Notes: generated by a model not told the origin, from the letters alone. A stretch of DNA of 64,000 nt from Sabellastarte sp. h YS-2021 (GCA_964017235.1 OZ024929.1:27029464-27093463), one strand, 5' to 3'. Positions 10,058 through 23,314 are shown, counted from the first letter of the stretch. Numbers and translations: made by a program.

Positions 10058-12669
10058 ATCTCCCGCCGGCCCGCCGAGCGGGAGATTATAAAACGCATTC
10101 CGTGCGTGTGTGCGTGCGTGCGTGTGTTCGTGTGTTATGGAGTTTTATAAAGTATAAAGGGCTGTACATCACACTGGTTGTTTCTCCTTGGCCTTTTCAA
10201 TGTTTTTTATGACCTTATTGCTTATGTCCTTTCATTTGATGCTGTTATTTCAGACCTAGGACCATAGCTAAGTGAGTAATAGCAATGGTCGCTACTTTGA
10301 GTAAAGTGCTCATAACTCCAAAACGACTGCATTTAGAGCGTTTCTGTAAAATACGTTCTTCAGCTACTTTCTCCATGCCTACAAGATGGTACCATTTTTA
10401 GGGGTCTATCTTGATAGCTAAGTGAGTAATAGCTATTTTCTGTTATTAACAATGAGCAAAATGAGTAAGTTGATTTTGTCTTTGTAACTGTTACTTACAA
10501 TATTGGCCTGAAATATGTTGTTGAACAACTCCTTCATGTACTATATCATGGTGAGGTTTCCAAGGTGTAGCACCATAGCTAGCTGAGTAATAGCTACACT
10601 AAGTTTAACATTTGACCATTGAGCAAGTCACTTATAACTCAAAAACTATTGAATATAGAGGATTTTTGTCGAATATGTTGTTCATCTACCTTTTGGATAT
10701 ACTGTATTGTGAATTTTCACAGCTGTAACTCCATAGCTAACTGAGTAATAGCTACTTTGATGATAACCATAATGAGTAAATGGCTTATATCTTCAAAAGT
10801 ATTGCAGCTACACAATTTTGTTCCAATATGTTGTTCAGCTACTATCTCCACAGCTACAACATGGTCCCTAGTTTGGAAGTGTATCTCCATAGCTAAGTGA
10901 GTAATAGCTACTTTGTTAATTTTAATGATAACCATAATGAGTAAATTGCTTATATCTTCTAAAGTATTGCAGCTACACAATTTTGTTGCAATATGATGTT
11001 CAGCTACTTTCTTCACAGCTACAACATGGTCAGTAGTTTGCAAGTGTATCTGCATAGCTAAGTGAGTAATAGCTACTTTTTCAATTTTTAATGATAACCA
11101 TAATGAGTAAATGGCTTACATCTTCAAAAGTATTGCAGCTACAGTCTTTCTCTCAAATATGTTGTTCATCTACTTTTTTGTGAACTGTAACATATTTAAG
11201 TTTCACAACTGTTGCTCAATGTACAAGTGAGTAATGGCTACTTTATTGCTACTGTTAGTGAAAATGTGAAAAATCACAAATATCTCGCAAACCGTAAGAG
11301 ATAGAGCAATTTCGAGCGAATTTTTGACCCACAGGGTAGTACAAGGGTATCTTATGCTAAGGGGAAAAAGGTTTGGTGAACTTTGGCCTACTTTTGAGTA
11401 AGTAATAGCACTTTACCTATTGTAGGGTTTATGTCTAAATTAGGCCTGTAGTAGACAAAAATGTCTAAATTGTGGAATATTACTTGTTGGCAACCTACAG
11501 TCCACATTTCTTTCCCCATTTCTTTCATATTTGGCAGGTGGCTTATCTCTAGAAGTATTGCAGATAGCCAATTTTTCTCAAATAACTCATTCACCTACTT
11601 TTGGGAGAGCTTTCACTTGGTGAAGTTTCAGACCCGTAGCTAGTTACTCACCTACTCAAAATGAGTAAATGCGAATTATCGCTAAAAGTATTGCAAATAT
11701 CCAATTTTTCTCATATAACTCATTCATCTACTTTTGGAAGAGCTTTCACATGGTGAAGTTTCAGACCCGTAGCTAATTACTCACCTACTGAAAATGAGTA
11801 AACGTGAATTATCTGTAAAAGTATTGCAGATAGCCAATTTTTCTCAAATAACTCATTCACCTACTTTTGAAGAGCTTTCACATTGTGAAGTTTCAGACCC
11901 ATAGCTAATTACTCACCTACTCAAAATGAGTAAATGCGAATTATCTCTAGAAGTATTGCAGATAGCCAATTTTTCTCAAATAACTCATTCACCTACTTTT
12001 GGGAGAGCTTTCACTTGTTGAAGTTTCAGACCCGTAGCTAAATTATTCACCTACTCAAAATGAGAAAATGCGAATTATCTGTAAAACTATTGCAGATAGC
12101 CAATTTTTCTCATATAACTCATTCATCTACTTTTGGGAGAGCTTTCACATGGTGAAGTTTCAGACCCGTAGCTAATTACTCACCTACTGAAAATGAGTAA
12201 ATGCGAATTATCTCTAAAACTATTGCGGGCACCCAATTTTTATCAAATAACTCATTTTTTCATCTACTTTTGGAAGAGCTTTCAGTTGGTGAAGTTTTAG
12301 ACCTGTAGATAATTACTCACCTACTCAAAATGAGTAAATGTGAATTATCTCTAGAAGTATTGCAGATAGCCAGTATTTCTCAAATAACTCATTCACCTAT
12401 GCAAAGGGGAAAAATTTCAATTTTCGCCACTTTTGGCGGCCATCTTGTTGTCAAATATGTTGTTGAGCTACTTTTTAATGTTCTGTGTCATGGCAAAGTT
12501 TCACAGCTGTAGGTCCATAACTAACTGAGTAATAGCTACTTTCATGGTTTTCCATTGAGTAAATCACTTATAACAGCAAAACTGTTGAATTTAAAGGGTT
12601 TTTTTTACAAATATGTTGTTCACCTACTTTTTGATGTAGTGCGGCGGGAGATCATACCACGGCAGTGGT
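10058..12669 (+). mobile_element. Helentron-like tandem-core element, family 2, copy A
   Basis: The 5' palindrome ATCTCCCGC…GCGGGAGAT (10058-10086) is followed by a GT-rich tract. Degenerate repeats follow, containing 'GAGTAATAGCTACT' and then units of 132-133 bp (TCAGACCC recurs at 11628, 11761 and 11893). After these come the subterminal GCGGGAGAT (12644-12652) and the hairpin ACCAC-GGCA-GTGGT (12656-12669). The architecture is the same as family 1 with unrelated sequence. No coding capacity. Confidence 0.7.
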
Positions 12670-12729
12670 CTTGTTGAATAGCAATTTTGGGTGATGACAT
12701 TATATTCCAAAGAAAGACACCTATATCAT

Positions 12730-12850
12730 AGGAGAAAAGGGGCCCAGGAAAAAAGGGACCTAGAAAAAAGGGGCACAAGGAAAAAGGGGCCCAGGAAAAA
12801 AGTTGCCTACAGTTTTTGGAAAAGGGGATAAAAGGGGCCCAGTATTTTTT
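12730..12850. repeat. Short purine-rich degenerate tandem repeat
   Basis: About seven copies of a 16-18 base unit of the form GGAAAAAAGGGGCCCA. The look is similar to the modules that form the ends of the foldback element at 23315-24156, though the sequence differs (GGGGCCC rather than ATGCCTCC). It ends in a T-run at about 12846-12859. Confidence 0.6.
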
Positions 12851-13068
12851 TTTTTTTTTGATTTTTGAAATACACAACAAGCTGTCTGCTTTCCCTCTAA
12901 TACTTCAATTTACAAAGACTAGTAAACATAAAAGTTATTATGTATATTATTATTGTATTAGGTGAACTAATTTTCCATCATCACAACACTTCATTAATTT
13001 CTAACTTAAAGTGACTTATAAGCCCAATAGCAGGCTGGGTAGTTTTTATATGTTTTATCTGTTATTTT

Positions 13069-15838
13069 AGAATAGAATAGAAACATTTATATAGCGCAAA
13101 ATTGATGTAAGATCCTCTAATGCGCTTGAGGTCAAAAAGGGAAAGTCCAGGGACGTATCAGGTCGAGATCCAAAATTAGCGCCCGGCCAGGGAGATGTAC
13201 TATGGTGGAGGATATGCCAGTCTAAACAAATAGGTCTTCAGCTGGCTACAGAAACCTGTTATCGTCTGCTGTGATCGTACTGATTGTGGGAGTCTGTTCC
13301 ATTCTGTGGGGGAAGCCATTGCAAAACCTTGCCTACCAATGGCCTTTTTGTGAGAGACTGAGGAAAGAGAAAGATGATTTCCATGCGTTAAACAACTGGT
13401 TTTGATCAAGGATGATAGGTGTATGGGTTGAGAGAATTTGATAGCCATGCAAGTAATTAGATTGTACTTAAACAAGATGCGGTATGTGATAGGGAGCCAG
13501 TGTAGTTTTTGAAGAAAGGGAGTGACATGGCTAGTTCTATCAAGTCTAAAGACAATTCTACAAAGGGCATTTTGAATCTTTTGGAGTTTAGCTACATTAT
13601 ATTTACTTACGCCATATAGTAGGGCATTGCAGTAGTCAAGTCTACTGCTGATCATTGAGTTTGCAAGCAAGGCTCCAGTCTCCACACTGAGGAATTTACG
13701 GATGCGTCTTAGGTCCTTAAGGTGGTAGTAACAGGCGCAACACATATTGGTTATGTGGCTGGTGAAGGTGTTTCCGGAGTCAAAAGTAACACCTAGGTTC
13801 TTGACTGTGTAGTAGGGGTGCGACCGAGCAGCCGACACTTGCCGAGCGAGGCGAATTTCACGAAAATTCGACCCCAATTCTTAGAGTCGAGTGCTTGTGT
13901 ATATATAACAACCTATAGAACCGGTTACTTTTTTTAGTTAATGAAACATAAATAACATACCTTACTTTCATTAAATCGCATAATCCACCATTTGTAACAT
14001 AATATTATTGATATTATGTGCTGACAATAGCCAATTCAAGCGATTCAAAGCTTTTATCTTTATATTTTTTTCGTTTACGGGAGCCGCCATATTGGATGTC
14101 GTTTCCTGTTATGGTGGATACTAAATGTCGCGAGGGCTCTATGTCGAGTTGAGTTTTTATCTTCGAGTAATGGACCCGAATTATTTGTACTTGTCACACC
14201 CCTACTGTGTAGGTAGGGGAGATCGAATTTCCAAGAAGTTGAGTAGGGAATTTGTTGATGAGACACTCTCTGGCTTGTCTGTCACCAATGATAATTAATT
14301 CAGTTTTCTCGGGGTTGAGTTTAAGTTTCACACCAGCCATCCAGTTTTGGATACATGTCAGACACTCAGTAAGCTCAGCAAAACTGGAATCAAAGTTCCT
14401 ATGGTCTAGTGCTAGATATATTTGGGTGTCATCAGCATATAGATAGATGGTGCATGACATTAAAATTAGAAATGATATTACTGAGAGGGGTAGTATAGAG
14501 GGAAAAGTTATTACCTAGTTTAACCTTCTGTTTGTGGTTTGAAAGATAGGATTTGATCCCCCTCAACACTGTGCCATCAACCCCAAACCAATCCCTGAGT
14601 GAATTAAAAAGAATGTCATGGTCGATAGTGTCGAATGCCGCTAAGAGTGCAATAGCCTTACCAGAGTCCATTGAAGCAGCAATGTCATTCTGGATTTTCA
14701 GGAGTGCTGATTCTGTGGAATGGAGTCTCCTATAGGCGGATTGGTTGACATTGGAGAGCCCCTCACTATCGATATAATTATTTACATGTAACTGTTTAGC
14801 CACTACTTTTTCAATCAGTTTGGATATAAAACTGAGGTTGGATACCGGTCTGTAATTTTTTAGGAGATTTCTACCTAAACTAGGTTTCTTGAGAAGAGGT
14901 TTGACATATGCAGTTTTGAAACAGTTTGGGAAGCATCCTTCTCTGAGTGAGTAGTTTATAATATATTGGTTATTGGAGTGACCAAAATGTCCACACACTC
15001 TTTGACTAGTGCGGTTTGTATGGGGTCCAGGTCGCATGGTTTGGTGGTCGATGATTTTAGGATTTTGAGAATGTCGCCCTCAGATACAGGCTCAAAAGAG
15101 GACAGGGCGGTGCTGTTACTATTCGGTCTTGTGAGGGAAACAGGCACTGATAACTTTAGTGCAACTCTGATTTTCGCAATTTTGTCACTAAAAAATGACC
15201 AAAAGTTTTAGCTAAGTCGATAGGACTAATATGATCAGATAGGATGATAGTTGAGGATTTGTGCAAGATTTTCTTGAAAGTGTTCCACAGAGCCTTGGGG
15301 TTCCCATTATTTTCAGCAATAACTGTAGAATAGTGCCTGCATCTTGACTGTTCCAGTAGGAAATTGTAGCGATTGGCATTAGCTCAATATCTACTCCAGT
15401 TAACTGCAGAATTGTTACTGCACCATACTCGCTCACACTTGCGCTTCAGATGCTTTGCTGAGAGGAAGTCTGAATTCAAAAAGCCTTTGTCAGGGTGCAG
15501 TGGAGCCATTTGCCTCTTGATTGGGGCATGCTTGTCCAGAATGTTGTGCAAGGAGTTGAAATATTGGTGACTGAGCAAACTGGCTGTTGTGTGAGGATAT
15601 TTGATTAGATCAGAATTCAGGATGTCCTCTCTGAAGTCAGTGATGTTTATCTTGTGAATTTTCCGAGTATTAACTTGTCTAAATTTGCAAGGAGCCTTGA
15701 TAGGTATATTGACCAAGAAAGTGATGGCAAGATGGTCAGACAGCCCAGCTGTAACCATGGCGCAAACCGCCTTTGAGAAGGTGTCCCTCACACATACAAC
15801 ATCTAATATATGGCCGTGAATGTGCGTTGGGGAATCAA
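13069..15838 (-). pseudogene. 5'-truncated CR1/L2-like LINE, ORF2 broken
   Basis: Read on the minus strand, the blocks occur in order. First is the C-terminal part of an APE-type endonuclease ('HIHGHILDVV' near 15815-15785 and 'GLSDHLAI' near 15750-15725). Next comes the RT (a 'LLKNYRPVSNLSFISKLIEKVV' region near 14880-14800, 'AAFDTIDHDIL' near 14640-14610, YADDTQIY with YADD at 14439-14428). Then come the thumb/C-terminal 'NLGVTF', 'LHWLPITYRI' and 'WNRLPQSVR…F…LKTYLF' (13800-13210). The 3' UTR ends in an ATTCT-type short repeat (13069-13082). Frameshifts, a loss near block B and an inserted MITE (13813-14204) disable it. The 5' part of the endonuclease is missing, and the element stops abruptly at an AT-rich microsatellite. 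Confidence 0.85.
13813..14204. mobile_element. hAT-type MITE inside the LINE
   Basis: Ends TAGGGGTGCGAC and GTCACACCCCTA are inverted. The octamer CTGTGTAG lies on each side (13805-13812, 14205-14212). The flanking LINE codons (…YTV / YTVKNLG…) are duplicated by the octamer, which confirms the exact insertion point. Length 392 bp, non-coding. Confidence 0.88.
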
Positions 15839-15955
15839 TAATTTAATATAATAATAATAATAATTTAATAATATAATAATAATCAATAATTTAATATAAT
15901 AATAATAATAATATATATATATTATATATAATCAATAATATAATCAATAATCAAT
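15839..15955. repeat. AT-rich microsatellite (TAATAA / TCAATAA units)
   Basis: Interrupted runs of AATAAT, ATATAT and AATCAATA. It sits exactly where the LINE is truncated, as is common at 5' ends of truncated insertions. Confidence 0.85.
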
Positions 15956-16114
15956 AAACTGTTTTGTGAAATATCTGTAGTCACTACAGTAGAATAAACA
16001 ATAATAACAGTGGGCCTTTTAATGTTATAAAGATAGTAATAAGTGGATAACAACCAATTAGTGTATAATTGTAAATTTTGTATAAAGGTTGAATAAACTT
16101 GGTGGTGTGTTTTT

Positions 16115-19100
16115 ATCTCCCGCTGGGCTTTAGCCCGGGAGGGAGACTATGAAATGATGCCTGTGTGTGTGTGTGCGTGCGTGTGTGCGTTAGTTAGTCA
16201 CGCAGATTTCTCCAAAACTACTACAGCTACAGATTTTTTGTGAATTAATTGTCCTAATGAATTTTCACGCCCTCGAAATTTTTTTTGGTTTTCTGGACTT
16301 AGGCCTAAAGACAAGTGAGTAATAGCAATCTTAGCTACTTGGAGTAAAGGGCTCATAACTCAAAAACTATTGCAGTTACAACTTTTTCTTCAAATATGTT
16401 GTTCAGCTACTTTGTCCTTAGCTATAAGATGGTACATAGTTTGGGGTCCCATTGCATGCCATAAGTGAGTAATAGCTATTTTCTAATTTGTAGCAAAATA
16501 ATGACATAAGTAAATGTCAAATATCTTCAAAAGTATTAAAGTTAGGGAATTCTTTTCAAATATGTTGTTCATCTACTTTTTGATAAGCTATCACATAGTA
16601 AAGTCTCAGATCTGTTGCACATTGGATAGCTGAGTAATAGCTACTTTGAAATTCTACAGTTGAGTAAATCCATTGTAACTCAAAAACTAGTGCAGTTAGA
16701 GTATTTTCCTAAAATATGTTGTTCAGCTACTTTGTCCTTAATTGTAAGATGTCATATAGTTTGGGGTTCTATTGCATGCCATAACTGAGTAATAGCTATT
16801 TTCTTATTTGTAGCAAAATAATGACATCAGTAAATGTCAAATATCTTCATAAGTATTAAAGTTACGGAATTCTTTTCAAATATGTTATTCATCTAGTTTT
16901 TGGTAAGCTATCACATAGTAAAGTTTCAGACCTGTTGCACATTGGATATCTGAGTAATAGCTACTTTGAAATTGTGACTGTTGAGTAAATCCATTGTAAC
17001 TCCAAAACTATTGCAGTTAGAGTATTTTCCTAAAATATGTTATTCAGGTACTTTTTCCTTAACTATAAGATGGCATATAGTTTGGGGTTCTGTTGCATGC
17101 CATAAGTGAGTAATAGCTATTTTCTTATTTGTAGCAAAATAACAATATAAGTAAATTTCAAATATCTTCAAAAGTATTCAAGTTAGGGAAATATTTTCAA
17201 GTATATTATTCATCTAGTTTTTTATGAGCTATCAGATAGTAAAGCTGCAAACCTGTTGCACACCGGACAGCTGAGTAATAGCTACTTTGAAATTGTGACT
17301 GTTGAGTAAATCCAGTGTAACTCAAAAACTACTGCAGTTACAGAATTTTCCTAAAATAATTTGTTCAGCTACTTTTTCCTTAACTATAAGATGGCATATC
17401 GTTTGGGGTTCCATTGCATGTCATAAGTGAGCAATAGCTATTTTCTTATTTGTAGCAAAATTATGGTGGAAATAAATGTCAAATACCTTCACAAGTACCA
17501 AAGTTAGGCAAATCTTTTCATTTGTTATTCATCTAGTTTTTCAAAAGCTTACTTTCCTGTGTCCTTTATATCTTTGTTGCTTTTGCAGATGTAAGTCAAT
17601 AGCTAAGTGAGTAGATAGCTGAGCAAGAGCTACTAAAATGAGTAAATGTCTTTTATCTCTAAAAGTATTATAGGTAGGCAATTTCTTCTAAATAAGTCAT
17701 TCACCTACTTTTGGGTGATCTACCACATAGTGAAGTTGCAGCACTCTAGCTCTTTGGATAGCTGAGTAATAGCTACTAAAATGAGTAAATGTCTTTTATC
17801 TTTAAAAGTATTACAGGTAGGCAATTTCTTCTAAATAAGTCATTCACGTACTTTTGGGTGATCTACCACATAGTGAAGTTGCAGAACTGTAGCTCTTTGG
17901 ATAGCTGAGTAATAGATATTAAAATGAGTAAATGTCTTTTATCTCTAAAAGTATTACAGGTAGGCAATTTCTTCTAAATAAGTCATTCACATGCTTTTGG
18001 GTGATCTACCACATAGTGAAGTTGCAGCACTCTAGCTCTTTGGATAGCTGAGTAATAGCTACTAAAATGAGTAAATGTCTTTTATCTCTAAAAGTATTAC
18101 AGGTAGGCAATTTCTTCTAAATAAGTCATTCACGTACTTTTGGGTGATCTACCACATAGTGAGGTTGCAGAACTGTAGCTCTTTGGATAGCTGAGTAATA
18201 GCTACTAAAATGAGTAAATGTCTTTTATCACTAAAAGCATTACAGGTAGGCAATTTCTTCTAAATAAGTCATTCACCTACGTTTGGGTGATCTACCACAT
18301 AGTGAAGTTGTAGAACTGTAGCTCTTTGGATAGCTGAGTAATAGCTACTAAAATGAGTAAATGTCTTTTATCTCTAAAAGTATTACAGGTAGGCAATTTC
18401 TTCTAAATAAGTCATTCACCTACTTTTGGGTGATCTACCACATAGTGAAGTTGCAGAACTGTAGCTCTTTGGATAGCTGAGTAATAGCTACTAAAATGAG
18501 TAAATGTCTTTTTTCTCTAAAAGTATTGCAGGTAGGCAATTTCTTCTAAATAAGTCATTCACGTACTTTTGGGTGATCTACCACATAGTAAAGTTGCAGA
18601 ACTGTAGCTCTTTGGATAGGTGAGTAATAGCTACCAAAATGAGTAATTGCCTTTTATCTCTAAAATTATTACACATAGGCAATTTCTTCTAAATAAGTCA
18701 TTCACCCACTTTTGTGTGATCTACCACATAGTGAAGTTGCAGAACTGTAGCTCTTTGGATAGCTGAGTAATAGCTACTAAAATGAGTAAAAATCTTTTAT
18801 CTCTAAAGTATTACAGGTAGGCAATTTCTTCTAAATAAGTCAGTCACCTACTTTTGGGTGATCTACCACATGGTGAAGTTGCAGAACTGTAGCTCTTTGG
18901 ATAACTGAGTAATAGCTACTAAAATGAGCAAATGTCTTTTATCTCTAAAAATATTACAGGTAGGCAATTTCTTCTAAATAGGTCATTCACCTACTTTTGG
19001 GTGATCTACCACATATTGAAGTTGCAGAACTGTAGCTCTTTGGATAGCTGAGTAATAGCTACTAAAATGAGTAAATGTCTTTTATCTCTAAAAGTATTAC

Positions 19101-19515
19101 AGGTAGGCAATTTCTTCTAAATAAGTCATTCACCTACTTTTGGGTGATCTACCACATAGTGAAGTTGCAGAACTGTAGCTCTTTGTATGGCAGAGTAATA
19201 GCCACTAACATAAGTAAATATCTTTTATCTCTAAAAGTGTTACAGATAGGCAATTTCTTCTAAATACGTCCTTACCTACTTTGGGTTGATCTACTGCATA
19301 ATAAAGTTGCAGAACTGTAGCTCTTTGGATGGCAGAGTAATAGCTACAAAAGTGAGTACCCGGTTAATGCCTTTTGTCTTTAAAAGTTTTGCAATCAAAC
19401 ATTAAACTTGTTGTCACTTCTACATGTGCCTCCATCTCACAAGAAAATTTATATTCCACTATCTTTAGTACATCTAATTTATACGGCGGGAGATAAATGC
19501 ATGTGTCAGAATGCT
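16115..19515 (+). mobile_element. Helentron-like tandem-core element, family 2, copy B
   Basis: The 5' palindrome starts ATCTCCCGC (16115-16123) and includes GGGCTTTAGCCC. A GT tract and degenerate early units follow. From about 17600 to 19340 there is a regular array of about 12 units of 143 bp (TTTGGATAG recurs at 17753, 17896, 18039 and 18182). The subterminal GCGGGAGAT is at 19486-19494, followed by a weak hairpin (GCAT…ATGC, about 19498-19514). It is a second copy of the family at 10058-12669 with a longer and more regular array. Confidence 0.75.
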
Positions 19516-19619
19516 TGTTTTTAATTTACTTTGTCATTCACAGATGAAAAGTACTTGTACTTAAGTACTTGTACTTGAGTACATTTCAATGTACTTGACC
19601 CCAACCCTGACTGCTAGTC

Positions 19620-20700
19620 ATATGCCCATATGAGTTAATGCATTGTGCAAGATGGATCCTACCGTGTCTGCCTCTTTGTCAAGAATTCATGGAGGAAAGA
19701 ACTACCTATATTTGTCCACCATTTTGTGGGACAGCAAACAAGCGAGATCATTGTCTAATCTTGTGGAGTTTAAGGTTACTTTACCCTACAGATCTTCTTC
19801 AGGCTCCACAACCTAGAAACAGAAAAAAGTGTTGTCGTGGCACCACTTGTTGCCAGGTATTTCCAAAAAGCTAATGTGCTCCTATCTCTGCAGAGGTTTG
19901 GAATGCAATGAACCACAACCCACAAGAAACAGAAACACAGTATTACCTTGTTGTCAGGTATTGCTGAAAAACTACTCAGCTCCTATCCATGCAGGGGCAT
20001 CGAATGATAAAAAACCCCACAGTATTGTTGTCAGTTCCTATCCATGCAGGAGCGTGGAATGATTTAAAAAAAACAGTATTGACTTGTTGTCAGGTATTGC
20101 TGAAAAACTAATCAGCTCCTATCCATGCAGGGGTGTGGAATGATTAAAAAAAAATAAATGTTTGTAAGTGCAAGAAAAAGAAAAAGTGTTGGCAAAACTT
20201 GTGAGGTATTGTCAAAAAGCTAATCAGCCCTACTCCATGCAGGTGTTTGAAATGCAAAAAACTCACAAAAAGATTTTTAAGTCCAAGAAACATAAAACTG
20301 TGTTGCAATGGCAACACTTGTTGCCTGTTAATGCTGAAAAGCTAATTTTCCCCAGTTCCCTTTGTATTGAACATATCCTAACAATTTGGTTAATATCTGT
20401 ATACAGGTTTTAAATGTAAAGTACCCACAAAATCACAAGTCCAAAAAAATACAGAATAAGTGTCACCATGGCAACAGTTGTTACAAGACAGTTGCCGGAA
20501 AGCATAATTGCCATTCTTCTAGTTCCACTTGCTATAAAGATATCTTGAAAATATTGGCTAACCATGGCAACACCTGTTGCCAGATATGGCCAAGAAAGCA
20601 ATCACATACTAGCTATCATGCCATTAAACGTCCACACCAAATTTAGCTGGGATCACATAAAATATTGTATCAATAAATGAGCAGCAAAGAAGGGTGATTC
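19620..20700. repeat. Degenerate tandem region, unit about 100-130 bp
   Basis: Recurrent phrase order 'TTGTTG(C/T)CAGGTATT', 'GAAAAACTA', 'CAGCTCCTATCC', 'ATGCAGGGG' between about 19830 and 20250, and weaker 'GGCAACACTTGTTGCC' palindromic phrases to 20590. The open frames here are short and change frame between units, so I treat them as non-coding. Confidence 0.6.
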
Positions 20701-20734
20701 AGATTTAAAGCCCCAGCAAGGTGGATATAATAAT

Positions 20735-22430
20735 TAAGCGGCCCGTCAGGGCCGCTTATTTGTTTTCACCGAAGTTTGACTGATCACCGCCGCCGCCGCT
20801 GGATTATGGTCTCCCTTGAATAACTTTTTGGTGTTTCAATTTTTTTTTCCTTCTTATCTTTTTTAAAAACTATAGGGGCGGGAAAAATTTTTGGAATACT
20901 TTGCGCAGACCTTAAGCTTTACTTAAGGTAACCTTAAGCATCAATCAAAAACACCCCGTCATCGCGTTTCGGAAAAAACCACACACACCTGTGCTATAAA
21001 ATTTATCAGGTACATTCTAGACCAAATTTCCAAGGTCATAAAGGATTTTCTCATCAATCGGACCATAAATGCCTGAACTGGAGGCGTTGTATTTTCGTAA
21101 ATTTTTAAAAAATGGGTAGTTGATCTGTATCTCAAAAACGGTCAGGATTTCGGTGTTTTGTTGGAATAACTTATTCAGCTACTTTTTTATAATCTTTCAC
21201 ATGCCGAAGTTTTGGCTCTGTATCTGCAAACTTAAGGTCACCTTAATGACCAAAACGGGGGTTTTAACCCTCCAGATCACTTAGTTTTCCACTTTTTTCA
21301 ACCAAACTTGGCATATATATTAAGATTTACCAAAGGATTATCCTGACTTTATGGTGACCTTAAACTGTTAATATTATTGGGGCTATGGTCCCCCTAAAGT
21401 CATCAAATTGGAATAAAACTGTCTGGCCCCTTTATTTTTCCATCTTTTTAAAAATCTAACATATATTGATATTGAGGTACATCAAAAGAACACTCTTACT
21501 ACCTTATGATTCAAATATTAATAATGTTAGGGCCATCTTAAACTTAAAATGTAGAGTTTTTCAGCCTTAAGCTAAGTCAATGTGTACATTTTTCAAATAA
21601 AACTTGGGACATTTATAAAGGTTGGCAGAAAGGACATTCAGATTTATGGTCACCTTAAAGTCCCAATATGAATGAAGTTATGGTCACCTTTCAGTGAAAA
21701 AAGGTTTTCGACCTCCAGCTATCTTATTGTTCAACTGGCCTGAGCTAAACTTTGTACACTTATAAAGGATGAGAAAAGGGACTTTCTCATTTTATGGTCA
21801 CCTTAAAGTCCCAATCTGAATGAAGTTATGGTCACCTTTTAGTGAAAAAAAAGGAAGTTTTCGGCCTCCAGCTATGTTATTGTTCAACTGACCTCAGCTA
21901 AACTTTGTACACTTATAAAGGATGACAAAAGGGACATTCTCATTATATGGTCACCTTAAAGTCCCAATATGGATGAAGTTATGGTCACCTTGCAGTGAAA
22001 TTATGGAGGTTTTAATATCCAGCTATCGTATTGTTCAGCAGAGCTCAGTTAAATTTTGTACACTTTTAAAGATGACAATGGGACATTCTTATTTCTTTTC
22101 CACCTTGGAGTTCCAATACAAGTACAGTCATGGCCATCTTGACATGAAAATGAGGGTTTTCAGCCCCTAACTGATTTACTGTTCAGTATCATCAGTTTAA
22201 CTTGACATTGATTATACTTAAGTAAGATTTTTGTATAACACTTCACTTAAAATTCCTGTACTTAAGAGGCTTTGGCCATCTTAACATGATAAATATATAC
22301 TTCTTGCTCCCTCCTCATTTATTTTAACACTTTTATAACCACACCTGGCATATGTATACTTTAAAAATATTTATGCTATCTTGTTTATGAAGTTATGACA
22401 TCTTCAAAGAAAAAAATGAGGTATTTGTGA
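20735..22430 (+). mobile_element. Helentron-like tandem-core element, third 5'-palindrome type, 3' end unclear
   Basis: It begins with the palindrome TAAGCGGCCC-GTCA-GGGCCGCTTA. A degenerate core follows in which GTCACCTTAAAGTCCCAAT recurs at 21649, 21797 and 21950 (148 and 153 bp apart), and half-units continue to about 22160. No subterminal GCCGCTTA was found downstream, so the 3' end is lost or unrecognised and the right boundary is a guess. Confidence 0.5.
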
Positions 22431-23314
22431 TGCACTGATGTGGTTATTAACATATTGCAACTGATCAGTGTTCACATAATATAAATTCCCAATTTTAGGC
22501 AGATTAAAAAAACACATTCTTCTGATTCCATTCTTTTGGAATTGTGGGGTATAACTTTTCCTTTTTGGAAAAAAAGCTTCAGTTGATTCAACTTTTGTTT
22601 TGCAGAAGGAGTTGATGATCTAGCTACTTGTTCACATATACTATGTAAATTGGTCAAATGTATAGACCTGACTTCTTTCACAATATAAGATGACTGAAAA
22701 AAAAACACTTTCTCATAAACAGTTTTTCTTGTACAGCATTTTATGTATCACCAGCTGAGTGGAAATGAATGACTTGTACTTTTCTTTCTTATTCCTCCCC
22801 CCAACTCTGTATTTGCTTTTGTGTGATCTCTATCAAATTCATGGAAAGTCTTTCTATGCAGAAAGAAACCCCCCCCCCCCCAACTCCCCTTTAGTGCACA
22901 CAAAAAGCAAGTGAAAAAAAGAATGGCCTCAGTGGGGGTAGGAAGGGTGGATGGAGGAAGAGAGTGTTTTTCTGTGGCATAGATGACAGATAGAGATATA
23001 TATATGCGTGTGTGTGAAACAAAAGTGGAGCAAAAAAGTGGAATATTTACAGCAATAACTCTGAAGCAAAATCATTAACTTTTGAACAAAAAGTCTTAAG
23101 CACTTTGGTTCACTGGATTTTATTAGTGTTTTTGTTAAGTTTTTAGTTGAAGCACAATCAGTAATTTTAAACAATAGTTCTTAAGCATCTTAGTCCACTG
23201 CATTCAGTTAGTGTTTTATACTTAAGTCTGATACCAATGACATTTTGAACAGAAATGTCTGTGCTCAATGTACCCTTTTCTTACACTTGAGATCTCTTCT
23301 CTGAGAACATTCCC
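22431..23314. other. Non-coding stretch with short homopolymers
   Basis: Contains a C-run at about 22869-22880 and an AT/GT microsatellite at about 22995-23016. No supported gene. Confidence 0.5.

Larger units (their letters stand above)
6430..19609. mobile_element. 13.2-kb hAT-type element filled with nested transposons
   Basis: Left end CAGGGTTGGGGTCAA (from 6430) and right end TTGACCCCAACCCTG (to 19609) are perfect 15-bp inverted repeats. Both are flanked by the same octamer ACTGCTAG (6422-6429 and 19610-19617). An 8-bp duplication and a CAGGG… terminus are hAT hallmarks. A BED-finger-like start of a transposase is found at 9899-9979. Most of the length is later insertions: foldback 6539-9601, tandem-core elements 10058-12669 and 16115-19515, and a LINE at 13069-15838. 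The original hAT sequence is therefore limited to short remnants near 6430-6529, 9611-10057, 12670-13068, 15956-16110 and 19516-19609. Confidence 0.75.

Noticed and set aside
14075..14266. Minus-strand ORF within the LINE
   Set aside because: It lies mostly inside the hAT MITE insertion and reads across its border; not a real gene.
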